Source: Thioclava marina (GTDB lineage: Bacteria; Pseudomonadota; Alphaproteobacteria; Rhodobacterales; Rhodobacteraceae). From it: 64,000 nt of DNA. Below are positions 45,009 through 54,436 of the stretch, piece by piece. The stretch lies in NCBI RefSeq assembly GCF_002020135.1, contig NZ_MPZS01000002.1, positions 372,001 through 436,000 of the forward strand. The letters run 5' to 3'. The notes under the pieces are model-generated. The model saw only the letters and a program-made list of their open reading frames with translations, searched no databases and was not told where the DNA came from. The position numbers and the translations under genes were made by a program. Every line of letters starts with the position of its first letter. The stretch's first letter is position 1.

Positions 45009-45929
45009 TCAGGGATGGCTCTCCGCCTGAGCCAAGACCTCGGCAAGCACCGATACAGCCAGCAGTCGCGGCTCTCGCGCAGACCGGATCAACCCGATCG
45101 GTCCGTGAACCCGCGCGCGCGTCGCGGCAGCTAGACCACGAGCCTGCAAACCTTCCTGCCGTCGGGTCTGGGTGCGCACACTCCCCTGCGCCCCGATGTA
45201 GAAAGCCTGGGTCGCGAGCACCCCCTCGAGGATACCCAGCTCCCAATCGTGATCGTGGAATAGCAAGATCACGGCGGTGCGCGCGTCGATAGCAGCCTCT
45301 GGCGGAACTCCTGTACGGTTCAGTTGACGTACAGTGCAGCCGGCAGCCTTGGCATTGACGAAGGTGGCATCTTCCGGCGTGAAAAGAAGATGCGGCGCAC
45401 CGGTGGCGCGCACGAGATCCGCGAAAAACACCGCTTCGGCCCCTGCGCCGAAGATCACGAAGCGTGGCTCGGGGCGAAACGCGATGCGAAACCCGTCGGG
45501 TTTCCCGGACGCCGCGCCCTCCTCCGTAAAACGCAGATCGCCGGAAGCGCTCAGCCATAGCGCTGTCTCTTCGCGGCGGGCGCGACGTGCCGCGAGTTCA
45601 CCCAGCAACTCCCGGTCAGGTGCCGGGATCACGGTCACCTCGAGTGCTCCGCCGCAGGGCAGCTTCAGATCGAAAAAGGGCGAGCCCACGCCGTAGCGCA
45701 GCTTGCGAACCTTCCCGTCGAGGAGCGCCGCTCGCGCATGTTCGGCCACATCTTCCTCGATACAGCCAGCACTGAGCGCGCCGATGCGCCGACCGTCATG
45801 CAAGATCGCCATCGCAGTTCCGGCATTTCGATAGGCCGGACCTTCGATCCCCGAAATCACCGCAATCGCGCCGGGCGCTTCCGTCTGTGAAAGCTCCTGC
45901 CAGGGATCTTGCGCGGCGGGATGGGTCAT
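45009..45929 (-). CDS. XdhC-family molybdenum hydroxylase maturation protein
   Basis: A 306-residue XdhC/CoxI-like protein. The N-terminal XdhC_CoxI domain has GIEGPAYRNAGTAMAI and GALSAGCIEEDVAEHA with the conserved Cys (about residues 29-64). The C-terminal Rossmann domain has RFVIFGAGAEAVFFADLV (about 156-173) and the ending YIGAQGSVRTQTRRQEGL. XdhC proteins bind Mo-cofactor, support its sulfuration and insert it into xanthine dehydrogenase-type enzymes. It is the last gene of the 11-gene run, 10 bp after the amidohydrolase gene, and serves the hydroxylase encoded at 48604-52342. Confidence 0.9.
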   Translation of the reverse strand: MTHPAAQDPWQELSQTEAPGAIAVISGIEGPAYRNAGTAMAILHDGRRIGALSAGCIEEDVAEHARAALLDGKVRKLRYGVGSPFFDLKLPCGGALEVTVIPAPDRELLGELAARRARREETALWLSASGDLRFTEEGAASGKPDGFRIAFRPEPRFVIFGAGAEAVFFADLVRATGAPHLLFTPEDATFVNAKAAGCTVRQLNRTGVPPEAAIDARTAVILLFHDHDWELGILEGVLATQAFYIGAQGSVRTQTRRQEGLQARGLAAATRARVHGPIGLIRSAREPRLLAVSVLAEVLAQAESHP

Positions 45930-45939
45930 GGACGCCCCG

Positions 45940-47112
45940 TCATTCGTTCGCTCCGATCAGGGCACGCCGCGCGACCTCGACGAAGAATTGCACACCAAGC
46001 GGAAGGATCTCGTCGTTGAAATCATAGTGCGGGCTGTGGAGGTTGCGCCCGCCCTCGGCCGATCCATTCCCGATCCAGCCGTAAGCACCGGGAACCTTTT
46101 CCAAAAGGAAAGCGAAATCCTCGCTCGCCATGCTCGGCGCGTAATCGGTTTGCACCGCATCGCGCCCCACAATCGCCTCCGCCGCGCGGCGCGCAGTCTC
46201 GGCCGCCTCGGGGGAGTTGATCGTTGCCGGGTAGCGCCGCTGATAGGTTAGCTCGGCCGAGGCGTGGAATGCCTCAGCGATCATTTCGGCACGGCGCGTC
46301 ATCTCGGCCTGAACGAAATCGCGCGTCGCGGGCCGCAACGTGCGCACGGTGCCGCGCAGGATCACCTCATCGGGGATGACATTGAGCGTGTGGCCCGCAT
46401 GGATTTGCGTCACCGAAATCACCGCCGCGTCGGTCGGATCCACGGCGCGGCTGACGATGGTCTGCCAGGCCATCTGCAATTGCGCCGCGAGCGTGATCGG
46501 GTCGATCCCCTCATGCGGCATCGCACCATGCGATCCCCTGCCCATCACCTTCAGTTCGAACGTATCGAAAGCGGCCATGACGGGGCCTGCACGCATTGCG
46601 ATCCTGCCCGCCTCCAGCCCCGGCCAGTTATGCAGCGCATACGTGCTGTCGAGAGGGAATTGTTCGAGCAGGCCATCCTCGATCATCACCCGCGCTCCGC
46701 CTTCGTTTTCCTCGGCGGGCTGGAAGATGAATACGACTGTCCCCGGCCCGGGCGGATCGGCCGCCATCACCTGCGCGGCCCCGAGCAGCATCGTTGTATG
46801 CCCGTCATGGCCACAGGCATGCATTTTGCCGGGAGTTTCCGAGGCATAGTCGGCCCCGGTCAATTCCGCTATCGGCAGCGCATCGATATCAGCGCGCAGA
46901 CCGACACTTGGCCCCTCGCCATTGCGCAGAATGCCTATTACCCCGGTGCCGGCCAACCCCTCATGCACCTCAAGTCCGAAAGCCCGCAAGTGGGTGGCGA
47001 TGAAGGCGGCGGTCTCATGCTCCTCGAACGCCAGCTCGGGACGGCGATGCAGCGCGCGCCGCCACTCGACAAGCTGGTTTTCCATCGCCTTGATCGCCGG
47101 GGAGATATTCAT
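45940..47112 (-). CDS. M20-family amidohydrolase (M20D, hippurate/IAA-amide hydrolase type)
   Basis: A 390-residue zinc aminoacylase-like enzyme. Metal ligands are visible in GLRADIDALP (D about 75), MHACGHDGHT (C100, H102), the catalytic Glu pair in QPAEENEGGARVM and H in YALHNWPG; the last is in NLHSPHYDFND. A lid domain (about 180-300) carries GRGSHGAMPHEG. M20D enzymes cut amide bonds of N-acyl amino acids. In this operon it presumably hydrolyses an amide in the imported compound or in the product of the Mo hydroxylase. The start at 47112 is 11 bp after coxG. Confidence 0.92.
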   Translation of the reverse strand: MNISPAIKAMENQLVEWRRALHRRPELAFEEHETAAFIATHLRAFGLEVHEGLAGTGVIGILRNGEGPSVGLRADIDALPIAELTGADYASETPGKMHACGHDGHTTMLLGAAQVMAADPPGPGTVVFIFQPAEENEGGARVMIEDGLLEQFPLDSTYALHNWPGLEAGRIAMRAGPVMAAFDTFELKVMGRGSHGAMPHEGIDPITLAAQLQMAWQTIVSRAVDPTDAAVISVTQIHAGHTLNVIPDEVILRGTVRTLRPATRDFVQAEMTRRAEMIAEAFHASAELTYQRRYPATINSPEAAETARRAAEAIVGRDAVQTDYAPSMASEDFAFLLEKVPGAYGWIGNGSAEGGRNLHSPHYDFNDEILPLGVQFFVEVARRALIGANE

Positions 47113-47123
47113 CGCGCGTCCTT

Positions 47124-47714
47124 TCAACCGAAGAGCCAGCAGATCCCGAGACCAAGACCGAGACCGACCAGAAGCCATGCGACACGGTCGATCAGCGGGA
47201 TATGCCCCGCTGCGGCAGCGGCCATCGCGCCCGGCCGAGCAGAGCCCTCACGGGCAGGAGTCTCTGACTCGGCCTCTCCGGTCACGACCCGCGAGAAGGC
47301 ATTGAAGAAATCCTCAGCATTCTTGCGTGCGACGCCCTGTATCAACCGTCCGCCAACCGCCGCGAGCTTACCGCCCACCTCGACATCGGCGATGTAGGAC
47401 AACCGCGTGCCGTCGCCCTCGGGAGAGAGCCTGATTTCCGCGCCCCCTTTGGCAAAGCCCGCAGGCCCGCCCTGCCCGCGTCCGGTGATCCGGTAGGACA
47501 CGGGCGGGACCAGATCGGACAGCTCGACCTTGCCGCGAAAGCTTGCCGCAACCGGCCCAACCCGTGCGACGACTGTCGCGGTATATTCGGCCTCACCTGT
47601 CTGCTCCATCGCCTCGCAGCCCGGTATCGCGCGGCGCAAGACCTCCGGATCGTTGAGCCCGCGCCATACCGTTTCAGGATCCGCCGGGATCAGGTGATCG
47701 CCCTCGAACTGCAT
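47124..47714 (-). CDS. CoxG-family SRPBCC protein with C-terminal membrane anchor
   Basis: A 196-residue protein. The CoxG/SRPBCC domain (about 1-145) opens MQFEGDHLIPADPETVWRGL and has AIPGCEAME and GGAEIRLSPEGDGTRLSY. After a variable linker a single transmembrane helix ends the chain (VAWLLVGLGLGLGICWLFG). In Oligotropha CoxG recruits CO dehydrogenase to the membrane, and this protein could do the same for the hydroxylase here, putting it near the quinone pool. It starts in the stop codon of the upstream gene (TGATG). Confidence 0.9.
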   Translation of the reverse strand: MQFEGDHLIPADPETVWRGLNDPEVLRRAIPGCEAMEQTGEAEYTATVVARVGPVAASFRGKVELSDLVPPVSYRITGRGQGGPAGFAKGGAEIRLSPEGDGTRLSYIADVEVGGKLAAVGGRLIQGVARKNAEDFFNAFSRVVTGEAESETPAREGSARPGAMAAAAAGHIPLIDRVAWLLVGLGLGLGICWLFG

Positions 47715-48604
47715 CAACCCGCCTCCGAGTGGATCGCGTTATATGCACGGTAGAGCGCTTGCGTGCCCTCTTCACCGAACCCATCGTCCTTGAGCTTGAG
47801 ATACAGGCTCCGCGCGAGAGCGAGGCCCGGCAGATCGAGACCAAGTCTTTCGGTCTCATCCAGCGCGATGGTCATGTCCTTGACGAAGTGGTGAATGAAG
47901 AAACCGGGAGCGAAATCCTCTTCTACCATTTTCGGCCCGAGCCCGTTGAGCAGAAAGCTCGATGCCGCCCCGGTTCCGATAACCTTCAGAACCTGCGCAG
48001 GATCCAAACCGGCGGCACGGGCGTAGCTGACGCTTTCGGCCACCGCGAGCATGGTCGAGGCGATCGCGATCTGGTTCGCCATCTTGGTGTGCTGGCCTGC
48101 ACCTGCCTTGCCCATCAGCGCGATATTCGCCCCCATCACTTCCAGCACCGGCAACACACGATCGAAGGTGCGTTTGTCGCCCCCCACCATGATCGCGAGC
48201 TTTCCCGCTTTCGCGCCGACATCGCCACCCGAAACCGGGGCATCTAGGGCCGCAACACCGCTCAAGAGACCCGATTGCGCGATCCGCGCGGCGAGGGCCG
48301 GACTCGAGGTGGTCATGTCGATCAGCACGGATCCCGGCCGCGCGCTGGCGAGGATCCCGCCATCCGCGAGATAGACCTGTTCGACATCGGCAGGGTAGCC
48401 CACGATCGTGATCGTGATGTCGCTGGCCGCGGCAACCGCACCGGGGCTGTCACACCACTGAGCGCCCCGTGCCACCAGATCGTCGCCCTTGGCGCGGGTG
48501 CGATTGTAGATATTGAGCGGGTAGCCCGCAGCGAGGATGTGCCCCGCCATGTGGTGCCCCATGATTCCGAGGCCAATGAAGCCGACAGTGGGTTTCTGTT
48601 CCAT
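47714..48604 (-). CDS. NAD(P)-dependent 3-hydroxyisobutyrate-dehydrogenase-like oxidoreductase
   Basis: A 296-residue beta-hydroxyacid dehydrogenase. The N-terminal Rossmann motif is VGFIGLGIMGHHMAGHIL (about residues 7-24). The substrate motif is LDAPVSGGDVGAKAGKLAIMVGG (about 115-137) and the catalytic Lys is in GQHTKMANQIAIA (about 170). The family includes 3-hydroxyisobutyrate dehydrogenase and tartronate semialdehyde reductase GarR; the exact substrate cannot be told. It overlaps the large hydroxylase subunit gene (TGATG) and the coxG gene, so it belongs to the same pathway. Confidence 0.92.
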   Translation of the reverse strand: MEQKPTVGFIGLGIMGHHMAGHILAAGYPLNIYNRTRAKGDDLVARGAQWCDSPGAVAAASDITITIVGYPADVEQVYLADGGILASARPGSVLIDMTTSSPALAARIAQSGLLSGVAALDAPVSGGDVGAKAGKLAIMVGGDKRTFDRVLPVLEVMGANIALMGKAGAGQHTKMANQIAIASTMLAVAESVSYARAAGLDPAQVLKVIGTGAASSFLLNGLGPKMVEEDFAPGFFIHHFVKDMTIALDETERLGLDLPGLALARSLYLKLKDDGFGEEGTQALYRAYNAIHSEAG

Positions 48605-50982
48605 CACAGCTGGGTCCTTTTCGCTGGGCTGGTCGCTGCCTCTTGCAGGAGCGCACAAATGGATTGAGGGGTCAGCGGAAGACGCTCGATCGTCATTCCG
48701 TGGGGGGCGAGCGCATCGCTCACCGCATTGGCGATCACACCGATCGCGCCCATCACTCCGCCTTCGGCCATGCCCTTGATCCCGGCAGGCGTGCGTTGGT
48801 TCGGAGTGTGGTGATGCAGGATCTCGAATTCGGGCAATTCATTCGGGGAGGCCACGAGATAATCGGCGAGCGTCGCCGAAAGGTTCTGCCCGGCGCCGTC
48901 ATAGATCACCTGTTCGAGCAGCGCGCCGCTCAGCCCCATCGCGATCGCGCCCTGCTGTTGGCCGCGCACGACGATCGGATTGAGAACGGTGCCGCAATCC
49001 TCGGCCACGATATAGCGGTCGATCGAGATCGCACCCGTTTGCGGATCGACCTCCACTTCGCAGGCATGGGTCGAATTCGAATAGGTCATCGCTGGCGGGT
49101 CATAGCTATGCGAGAAATCGAGCCCCGGCGCGACACCCTCTGGCAGCGCCAGCGGGTCGAGATAGGCACGCCGCGCGATATCCGTCAGAGCAAGCCCGGT
49201 TTTCTGCCAATCCTCACCGATCATTCGCTCGATGTGCCCCGCGCGCATCCGCAGCCCGCCAGCATCGTTGAGATCAAGCATCGAAGCCGCGATCGCGAGC
49301 ACCCGCTCGCGCGCCTTGAGCGCGCACAGATAGAGCGTCCCGCCCCCGGCAGTGGCGCCGCGACCGCCGCGGCTGCCCATGCCGTAGGGCGCGATGTCCG
49401 TGTTGCCCATGTGGACCGTGACGTCTTCCGAGCGCACTCCGAGTCCTTCGGCCACGGCCTGCGCAAGCGGACTCTCGTAGCCCTGCCCCGTGCCCATCAG
49501 CCCGACGGAGGCATTGACCGCCCCGCTGGGTTCGATCCGCACCCACGCAGCCTCGTGCCCCGATCCCGGGATGCCGGCGGATTTGTAGAATTCCGATCCA
49601 TAGGTCGTGCTTTCGATCACGGTGCACAGCCCGAGCCCCAGATACCTCCCCTCGGACCGCGCCCGCGCTTGCCGCTCACGGAACGCCGCGACATCGATTG
49701 CGGCAACGGCGGTTTCAAGCGTTTCCTTCGGGGTGACATCTTCAAGGACTTCGCCCGTCGGCATCGTGTAGGGCAGGTCCCCCGGGCCAAGCGCGTTGAT
49801 ACGGCGCACTTCAACCGGGTCGAGGCCGAGCTCGCGGGCAATCGCGTCGATCGTGCCTTCCATCACCCAGCTCGTGACCGCCATCGGCGCACGCATAGGA
49901 CCGGCGCCGCATTTGTTCGTCAGGGCGACGCGAACCTCATAGGCATAATCCTGGATGCGGTACGGGCCGGTCATGATGAGCGCGATGACCCGCGCCATGT
50001 AATTGGCCGGGTAGAAGCAATAGCCTCCGAAATCCTCGTCGATCTCGAGTTCCAGCCCGAGGATCTTACCCGTTTCGCTGACCGCGGCGCGTGTGCGACA
50101 CTCGTATTCGCGCGCATGGGCGGCGGCCATCAGGTTTTCCATCCGATCCTCGCGCCAACGCAGCGGGTGGCGGAGATGACGCGAGAGAGCCGCCACAGCG
50201 AGTTCCTCGCGGTAAAGCGCGATCTTCTGACCGAACGCGCCGCCGACATCGGGGCTCATCACCGTGACCTGGCTTTCGGAGAGGCCCAGCCGCGCGGCGA
50301 GCTGGCTGCGCAGCGGGTGCGGAACCTGATTGCCGATATGCATATTCAGATGCGCTCGGCCGTCGTCCCAATCGGCAACGCAGCCGCGCGTCTCGAGGGG
50401 GGCATGCGTGTGGCGGTGGAGGGCGAAACGCGCCGAGACCACGCGATGGGCCTCTGCCCGCCGTGCTGCGGGATCGCCGACACACAGACTTTGGTGCGAG
50501 ACCATGTTGCTGGACAAGGTTTCATCGACCAGCACGGCATCGGGCGCAAAGGCCTCTTCGATCGAGGTCACGGCCGGGATTTGTTCATAGTCGACAACGA
50601 CACATTCGGCCGCATCCTCGGCGAGGTAGCGATCTGTCGCGACCACACAGGCCACGGGATCGCCATGAAACCGCACCTTGTCGATCGGCAGCGTCGTGAG
50701 CTCGGTCGGCTGCAACCCCTCGATCGGCGGAGCGAGGCGCAGCCGCGTCGTCCACTGATCGAGATCGCGTCCGGTGAATACACCCATGACGCCCGGCATT
50801 GCAGCGGCTTCAACGCTGTCGATCCCGAGGATGCGAGCATGGGCATGCGGCGAACGCACAAAGCTCACATGCAGCGCGCCAGGAAAGGCGAGGTCGTCGA
50901 GATAGCGGCCGCGGCCAGTGACGAGACGGCGGTCTTCCTTGCGCGGCAGGGCGCGACCGATCTCGGTGAAGGCGTCGCTCAT
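48604..50982 (-). CDS. Molybdenum hydroxylase large subunit (CoxL/XdhB family, molybdopterin-binding)
   Basis: A 792-residue Mo-cofactor subunit. The N-terminal part has GRALPRKEDRRLVTGRGRYLDD; the MCD-binding stretches include MSPDVGGAFGQKIALYREE (about 235-253) and GSRGGRGATAGGGT. The catalytic Glu is in KGMAEGGVMGAIGVIANAV near residue 750. Where CO dehydrogenase has AYxCSFR and form II CoxL has AYRGAGR, this protein has GPMRAPM (about residues 357-363), so it is neither a true CO dehydrogenase nor a standard form II protein. It hydroxylates an unidentified carbon centre. Overlaps neighbours on both sides. Confidence 0.92.
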   Translation of the reverse strand: MSDAFTEIGRALPRKEDRRLVTGRGRYLDDLAFPGALHVSFVRSPHAHARILGIDSVEAAAMPGVMGVFTGRDLDQWTTRLRLAPPIEGLQPTELTTLPIDKVRFHGDPVACVVATDRYLAEDAAECVVVDYEQIPAVTSIEEAFAPDAVLVDETLSSNMVSHQSLCVGDPAARRAEAHRVVSARFALHRHTHAPLETRGCVADWDDGRAHLNMHIGNQVPHPLRSQLAARLGLSESQVTVMSPDVGGAFGQKIALYREELAVAALSRHLRHPLRWREDRMENLMAAAHAREYECRTRAAVSETGKILGLELEIDEDFGGYCFYPANYMARVIALIMTGPYRIQDYAYEVRVALTNKCGAGPMRAPMAVTSWVMEGTIDAIARELGLDPVEVRRINALGPGDLPYTMPTGEVLEDVTPKETLETAVAAIDVAAFRERQARARSEGRYLGLGLCTVIESTTYGSEFYKSAGIPGSGHEAAWVRIEPSGAVNASVGLMGTGQGYESPLAQAVAEGLGVRSEDVTVHMGNTDIAPYGMGSRGGRGATAGGGTLYLCALKARERVLAIAASMLDLNDAGGLRMRAGHIERMIGEDWQKTGLALTDIARRAYLDPLALPEGVAPGLDFSHSYDPPAMTYSNSTHACEVEVDPQTGAISIDRYIVAEDCGTVLNPIVVRGQQQGAIAMGLSGALLEQVIYDGAGQNLSATLADYLVASPNELPEFEILHHHTPNQRTPAGIKGMAEGGVMGAIGVIANAVSDALAPHGMTIERLPLTPQSICALLQEAATSPAKRTQL

Positions 50983-51476
50983 GCCGCCTCTCCCCGCATC
51001 CGCGCGGCAGCCTTCAGCACTGCAGCCACGATATTCTGATAGCCCGTGCAGCGGCACAGATTCCCCGACAATACGTCACGCACTTCATCTGCGGTCGGGG
51101 CCGGGTTCTCGCGCAGGTAGTGTTCGAAGGTCATCACGATGCCGGGTGTGCAAAAACCGCATTGCAGCCCGTGTTCCTCATGCAGAGCCTGCTGCAGGAC
51201 CGAGAGAGCATCGGGCCGCCCTACAGCCTCGATCGTGGTAATATCGTGACCTTCCATCTGGGCTGCGAAGGTCAGGCAGGCGCGTGCCGGACGCCCGTCG
51301 ATCAGCACGGTACACGCACCGCAGACGCCGTGCTCGCAACCAACATGGGTGCCCGTCAGGCCGAGATCCTCGCGCAGAACATCCGACAGCAGCTTGCGCG
51401 CGGGCACCTGCAAATCATAGGTCTGGCCATTCACGCTCAGCGACAGGGTCAGGGGCTCAGGTTTGTGAGCGTTCAT
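50979..51476 (-). CDS. Molybdenum hydroxylase small subunit, [2Fe-2S]
   Basis: A 165-residue CoxS-type subunit with two iron-sulfur clusters. The N-terminal plant-type set is C47, C52, C55 and C67; the C-terminal helical set is C106, C109, C141 and C143 (GLQCGFCTPG and GNLCRCTGYQNIV). It moves electrons from the Mo site to FAD in the medium subunit. It overlaps the large-subunit gene by 4 bases and the medium-subunit gene by 4 bases. Confidence 0.95.
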   Translation of the reverse strand: MNAHKPEPLTLSLSVNGQTYDLQVPARKLLSDVLREDLGLTGTHVGCEHGVCGACTVLIDGRPARACLTFAAQMEGHDITTIEAVGRPDALSVLQQALHEEHGLQCGFCTPGIVMTFEHYLRENPAPTADEVRDVLSGNLCRCTGYQNIVAAVLKAAARMRGEAA

Positions 51477-52342
51477 GCGCCCTCCTCCCGGTTCAGAGCG
51501 GACTGGAACGCCCGAATGACAAGCGTTTCGGCCAGCCTCCGGCGATAGCTTGCGGGCACCTGCGCGCTGTCCTCTGGCGCAATCGCCGAGGCAGTTGCCG
51601 CAGCGAGCTCGCGAATGGTGTCTTCATCTGCCGGCCTGCCCTGCGCGCGCGCCTCGATCTCGGGCAAGCGCAGCGGGACGGTATCGACGCCACCGAGACC
51701 GAGCCTCAGCGCATCGATCTTGCCGTCCGCATCCTGCGCGAAGTTCAACGCAACGCTCACGATCGCGAAATCCCCATGGCGGCGCGAGAAATGTTCGAAG
51801 GCCCAAAAACCGCCAACAGGCAGCGGAAAGCGAAGGGCGGTGATGAGTTCGCCATCGCGCAGATCGACTGTCATGATCGATTGCAGGAAATCGGCCGCAA
51901 CGACGTTTCGAGTGCCCTGCAGACCCGCGATCACCAGCGACGCGCCGAGGGTCACCGCAATCAGCGGCAATTGGGCCGCCGGGTCCGCATGGGCGAGACT
52001 GCCGCCGATCGTTCCGCGCTGCCGGATGGCGTAGTGCCCGATGGATGCGGCGGCGGCACTCAGAAGAGGAAGGCTGCGGCGCAATTCCGGCGCATTCGCC
52101 ACGCGGTGATGGCGCGTCAGTGCGCCGATCTCGACCATGTCATCGCTCACCCGGACGCTGTCGAGCTCGATCAAGTCGTTGAGATCGACGAGATGGTCCG
52201 GCCGCGCCAGCCGCATGTTCAGCATCGGACCGAGGCTTTGCCCCCCGGCGAGCGACTTCGCGGAAGACCCGTGCGTGCGCAAAAGCGCCAAAGCCTCTGC
52301 AAGACTCGCGGGCCGGTGGTAGGTGAATTGGGCCGGTTTCAT
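51473..52342 (-). CDS. Molybdenum hydroxylase medium subunit, FAD-binding (CoxM type)
   Basis: A 289-residue FAD subunit of the xanthine-dehydrogenase family. The first flavin motif AKSLAGGQSLGPMLNMRLARP (about residues 32-52) and the second TIGGSLAHADPAAQLPLIAV (about 110-130) match the AGGQS and TIGGN patterns. The CO_deh_flav_C domain fills the last 100 residues. It passes electrons to an acceptor, probably a quinone or an electron carrier. Gene order medium-small-large is that of cox operons. It begins 4 bp after the ATPase gene. Confidence 0.94.
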   Translation of the reverse strand: MKPAQFTYHRPASLAEALALLRTHGSSAKSLAGGQSLGPMLNMRLARPDHLVDLNDLIELDSVRVSDDMVEIGALTRHHRVANAPELRRSLPLLSAAAASIGHYAIRQRGTIGGSLAHADPAAQLPLIAVTLGASLVIAGLQGTRNVVAADFLQSIMTVDLRDGELITALRFPLPVGGFWAFEHFSRRHGDFAIVSVALNFAQDADGKIDALRLGLGGVDTVPLRLPEIEARAQGRPADEDTIRELAAATASAIAPEDSAQVPASYRRRLAETLVIRAFQSALNREEGA

Positions 52343-52346
52343 CGCT

Positions 52347-53456
52347 TCAGACTGCGTTCCAGATCAGCGACTGACCGGTTTCACGATCGAAGATGTGCAG
52401 GCGGTTGAGGTCAACGGCGAGGGTGATCTCCTCACCGAAGGCGTGGCGTAGATCCTTGCCGACGCGGAAGAACAGCTCTTCGCCGCCGAAATCCATTCCC
52501 AGGTACTGGTCCGAGCCGACCGGAAGCACCGAATTCACGGTGCCGCTCAGCGCGTTGACCTCAAGCTCCGCAGGGCCTTCGGCGACATCCTCGGCCCGGA
52601 TACCTAGCCGCACCGCGCGGCCGTCCTGCCCTTTGAGTCGCGCCGCATGAGCCGCCGGCAAAGCGAGACGCAACCCGTCACGGATGAAGCTCATCCGGTC
52701 ATCCGGCCCGACTTCGAGCACCCCGTCGAAATAGTTGATCGGCGGGCTCCCGAGGAAGGAAGCGACGAAGGTGTTCGCCGGACGCTCGTAGATATCATCC
52801 GGCGTGCCGATCTGCTGCACAACACCGTCATTCATCACCACGATACGATCCGCGAGGGTAAGCGCCTCGGCCTGATCGTGGGTCACATAGACGAAAGTCG
52901 TCTGCATCGCGCGATGGAGTTCCTTGATCTCCGCACGCATCGAAATCCGCAACGCCGCATCGAGGTTCGAGAGAGGTTCGTCCATCAGGAATACCGCAGG
53001 CTCGCGAACCATCGCGCGCCCCAGCGCCACACGCTGACGCTGGCCGCCCGAGAGCTGCGACGGGCGTCGGTCGAGCAAATGGGAAATCTCGAGTTTTTGC
53101 GCCGCGTCGCGCACGCGCCTGTCGATCTCTTCCTTCGACACGTTCCGCATCCGTAAACCGAAGCCGATATTGTCGTAGACCGTCTTGTGCGGATAGAGCG
53201 CGTAGCTCTGGAAGACCATCGCGACGTCGCGCTTGTGCGGGGGGACGTAATTCACAACCTGCTCGTCGAAGATCAGATTGCCGTCCGAGACCTCCTCGAG
53301 CCCCGCGATCATGTTGAGGGTCGTGGATTTGCCGCAGCCCGACGGGCCAAGCAGGACGATGAACTCGCGATCCTCGATATCGAGGTTGAGATCGCGAACG
53401 GCGTGGAAGCCGTTGGCGTATTTCTTGTTGACGTTGGTGAAGCGGATCCGGGCCAA
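52347..53456 (-). CDS. ABC transporter ATP-binding protein (UgpC/MalK type)
   Basis: A 369-residue ATPase of carbohydrate-uptake type 1 (CUT1) importers. Walker A GPSGCGKSTT (about 37-46), the signature LSGGQRQRVALGRAM (about 135-149), Walker B VFLMDEPLSNLD (about 154-165) and switch His (VTHDQAEA) are intact. The C-terminal TOBE domain (about 240-360) is of the MalK kind. It drives import by the permeases encoded just upstream. Such ATPases serve sugars, polyols and glycerol phosphates, so the family name does not fix the substrate. Confidence 0.95.
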   Translation of the reverse strand: MARIRFTNVNKKYANGFHAVRDLNLDIEDREFIVLLGPSGCGKSTTLNMIAGLEEVSDGNLIFDEQVVNYVPPHKRDVAMVFQSYALYPHKTVYDNIGFGLRMRNVSKEEIDRRVRDAAQKLEISHLLDRRPSQLSGGQRQRVALGRAMVREPAVFLMDEPLSNLDAALRISMRAEIKELHRAMQTTFVYVTHDQAEALTLADRIVVMNDGVVQQIGTPDDIYERPANTFVASFLGSPPINYFDGVLEVGPDDRMSFIRDGLRLALPAAHAARLKGQDGRAVRLGIRAEDVAEGPAELEVNALSGTVNSVLPVGSDQYLGMDFGGEELFFRVGKDLRHAFGEEITLAVDLNRLHIFDRETGQSLIWNAV

Positions 53457-53469
53457 GACTTTGTCCTTT

Positions 53470-54435
53470 CTAACCTTTGACAGCCCCGGCGGTCAGACCG
53501 GAAACGATGTAGCGTTCGAAGACGATTGCGACGATGACAGGCGGCACGACTGCCAGAACGCCCGCGGCGTTGAGGAAGGAGAAGCTCACCGTGAAATCGG
53601 AGGTGAACGAGGCCAGTAGGATGGGGAGGGTCTGCGACGCCGAGGTCTGAGTGAACATCAGGGCGAGCAGGAACTCGTTCCAGCTGGCGAGGAAGGTGAA
53701 CAGCACCACGGCGACGAGGGAGGGCAGCGAGAGCGGCAGGAACACCTTGATCAGCGCCTGCAATCGGGAACAGCCATCAACTCGTGCGGCCTTGTCCAGT
53801 TCGTCGGGAAGTCCCTCGAAGTACTGGATCATGATGAAGACCGTGAACGGAACCGTGATCGCAAGGTAAGTGATCACGAGCGAGCCCAGCGTATCGAGCA
53901 TCCCGAGTTTGCGGATCACGAGGAAGAACGGCACGACCAACGCAATATCGGGGATCACCCGCGTGATCAGGATGAAATAGACGGAAGCATTACGCCCCCA
54001 AAACCGGATCTTCGCGATCGCATAGGCGGCGGGCACCCCGACGAGAAGATTGAGGATCACAACAAGCGTCGCAACGATGAGGCTGTTGAGCATCGAAGGC
54101 AGAAGGTTCTTCGCGGTCGAGGGGATGAAATCACCTGCGGCCGGATCAGTGCCCGAGCGCGTCTCGTAGGTGACCGGCTCGCTGTCTCCGGCGGTGAAGA
54201 TCGCCTCGAAATTGCGCAATGTCGGCTCGTCGGGGATCCAGTGCGGCGGGATCGAGACGATCTCGGCCTCGGTCTGGAAGGCCGACGAGACAAGCCAGGA
54301 AACCGGGGCGAGCACATAGATCGCCAGGACGATCGCGGAGACGACGATCACGAGCCGCTGCACGATGCGCGCAATTTTCTGGCGGCGGCGGTAGTCGATC
54401 GCGTCGGCGGGAGGGGTGTTGGGCATATCGGTCAT
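53470..54435 (-). CDS. ABC transporter permease (MalG-like)
   Basis: A 321-residue inner-membrane permease with about six helices. The first is at about 24-44 (IVVSAIVLAIYVLAPVSWLV), and a long periplasmic loop follows. The EAA motif, the ATPase contact, is LPDELDKAARVDGCSRLQALIKVFLP (about 205-230). It lies 13 bp before the ATPase gene and 1 bp after the MalF-like permease. Start at 54435 was chosen as the first ATG after that stop. Confidence 0.92.
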   Translation of the reverse strand: MTDMPNTPPADAIDYRRRQKIARIVQRLVIVVSAIVLAIYVLAPVSWLVSSAFQTEAEIVSIPPHWIPDEPTLRNFEAIFTAGDSEPVTYETRSGTDPAAGDFIPSTAKNLLPSMLNSLIVATLVVILNLLVGVPAAYAIAKIRFWGRNASVYFILITRVIPDIALVVPFFLVIRKLGMLDTLGSLVITYLAITVPFTVFIMIQYFEGLPDELDKAARVDGCSRLQALIKVFLPLSLPSLVAVVLFTFLASWNEFLLALMFTQTSASQTLPILLASFTSDFTVSFSFLNAAGVLAVVPPVIVAIVFERYIVSGLTAGAVKG

Positions 54436-54436
54436 A

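Noticed and set aside
48604-52342. True aerobic CO dehydrogenase (coxMSL)
   Set aside because: The large subunit lacks the AYxCSFR active-site loop required for CO oxidation, and CoxD/CoxE/CoxF are missing. The operon also carries an importer and an amidohydrolase.
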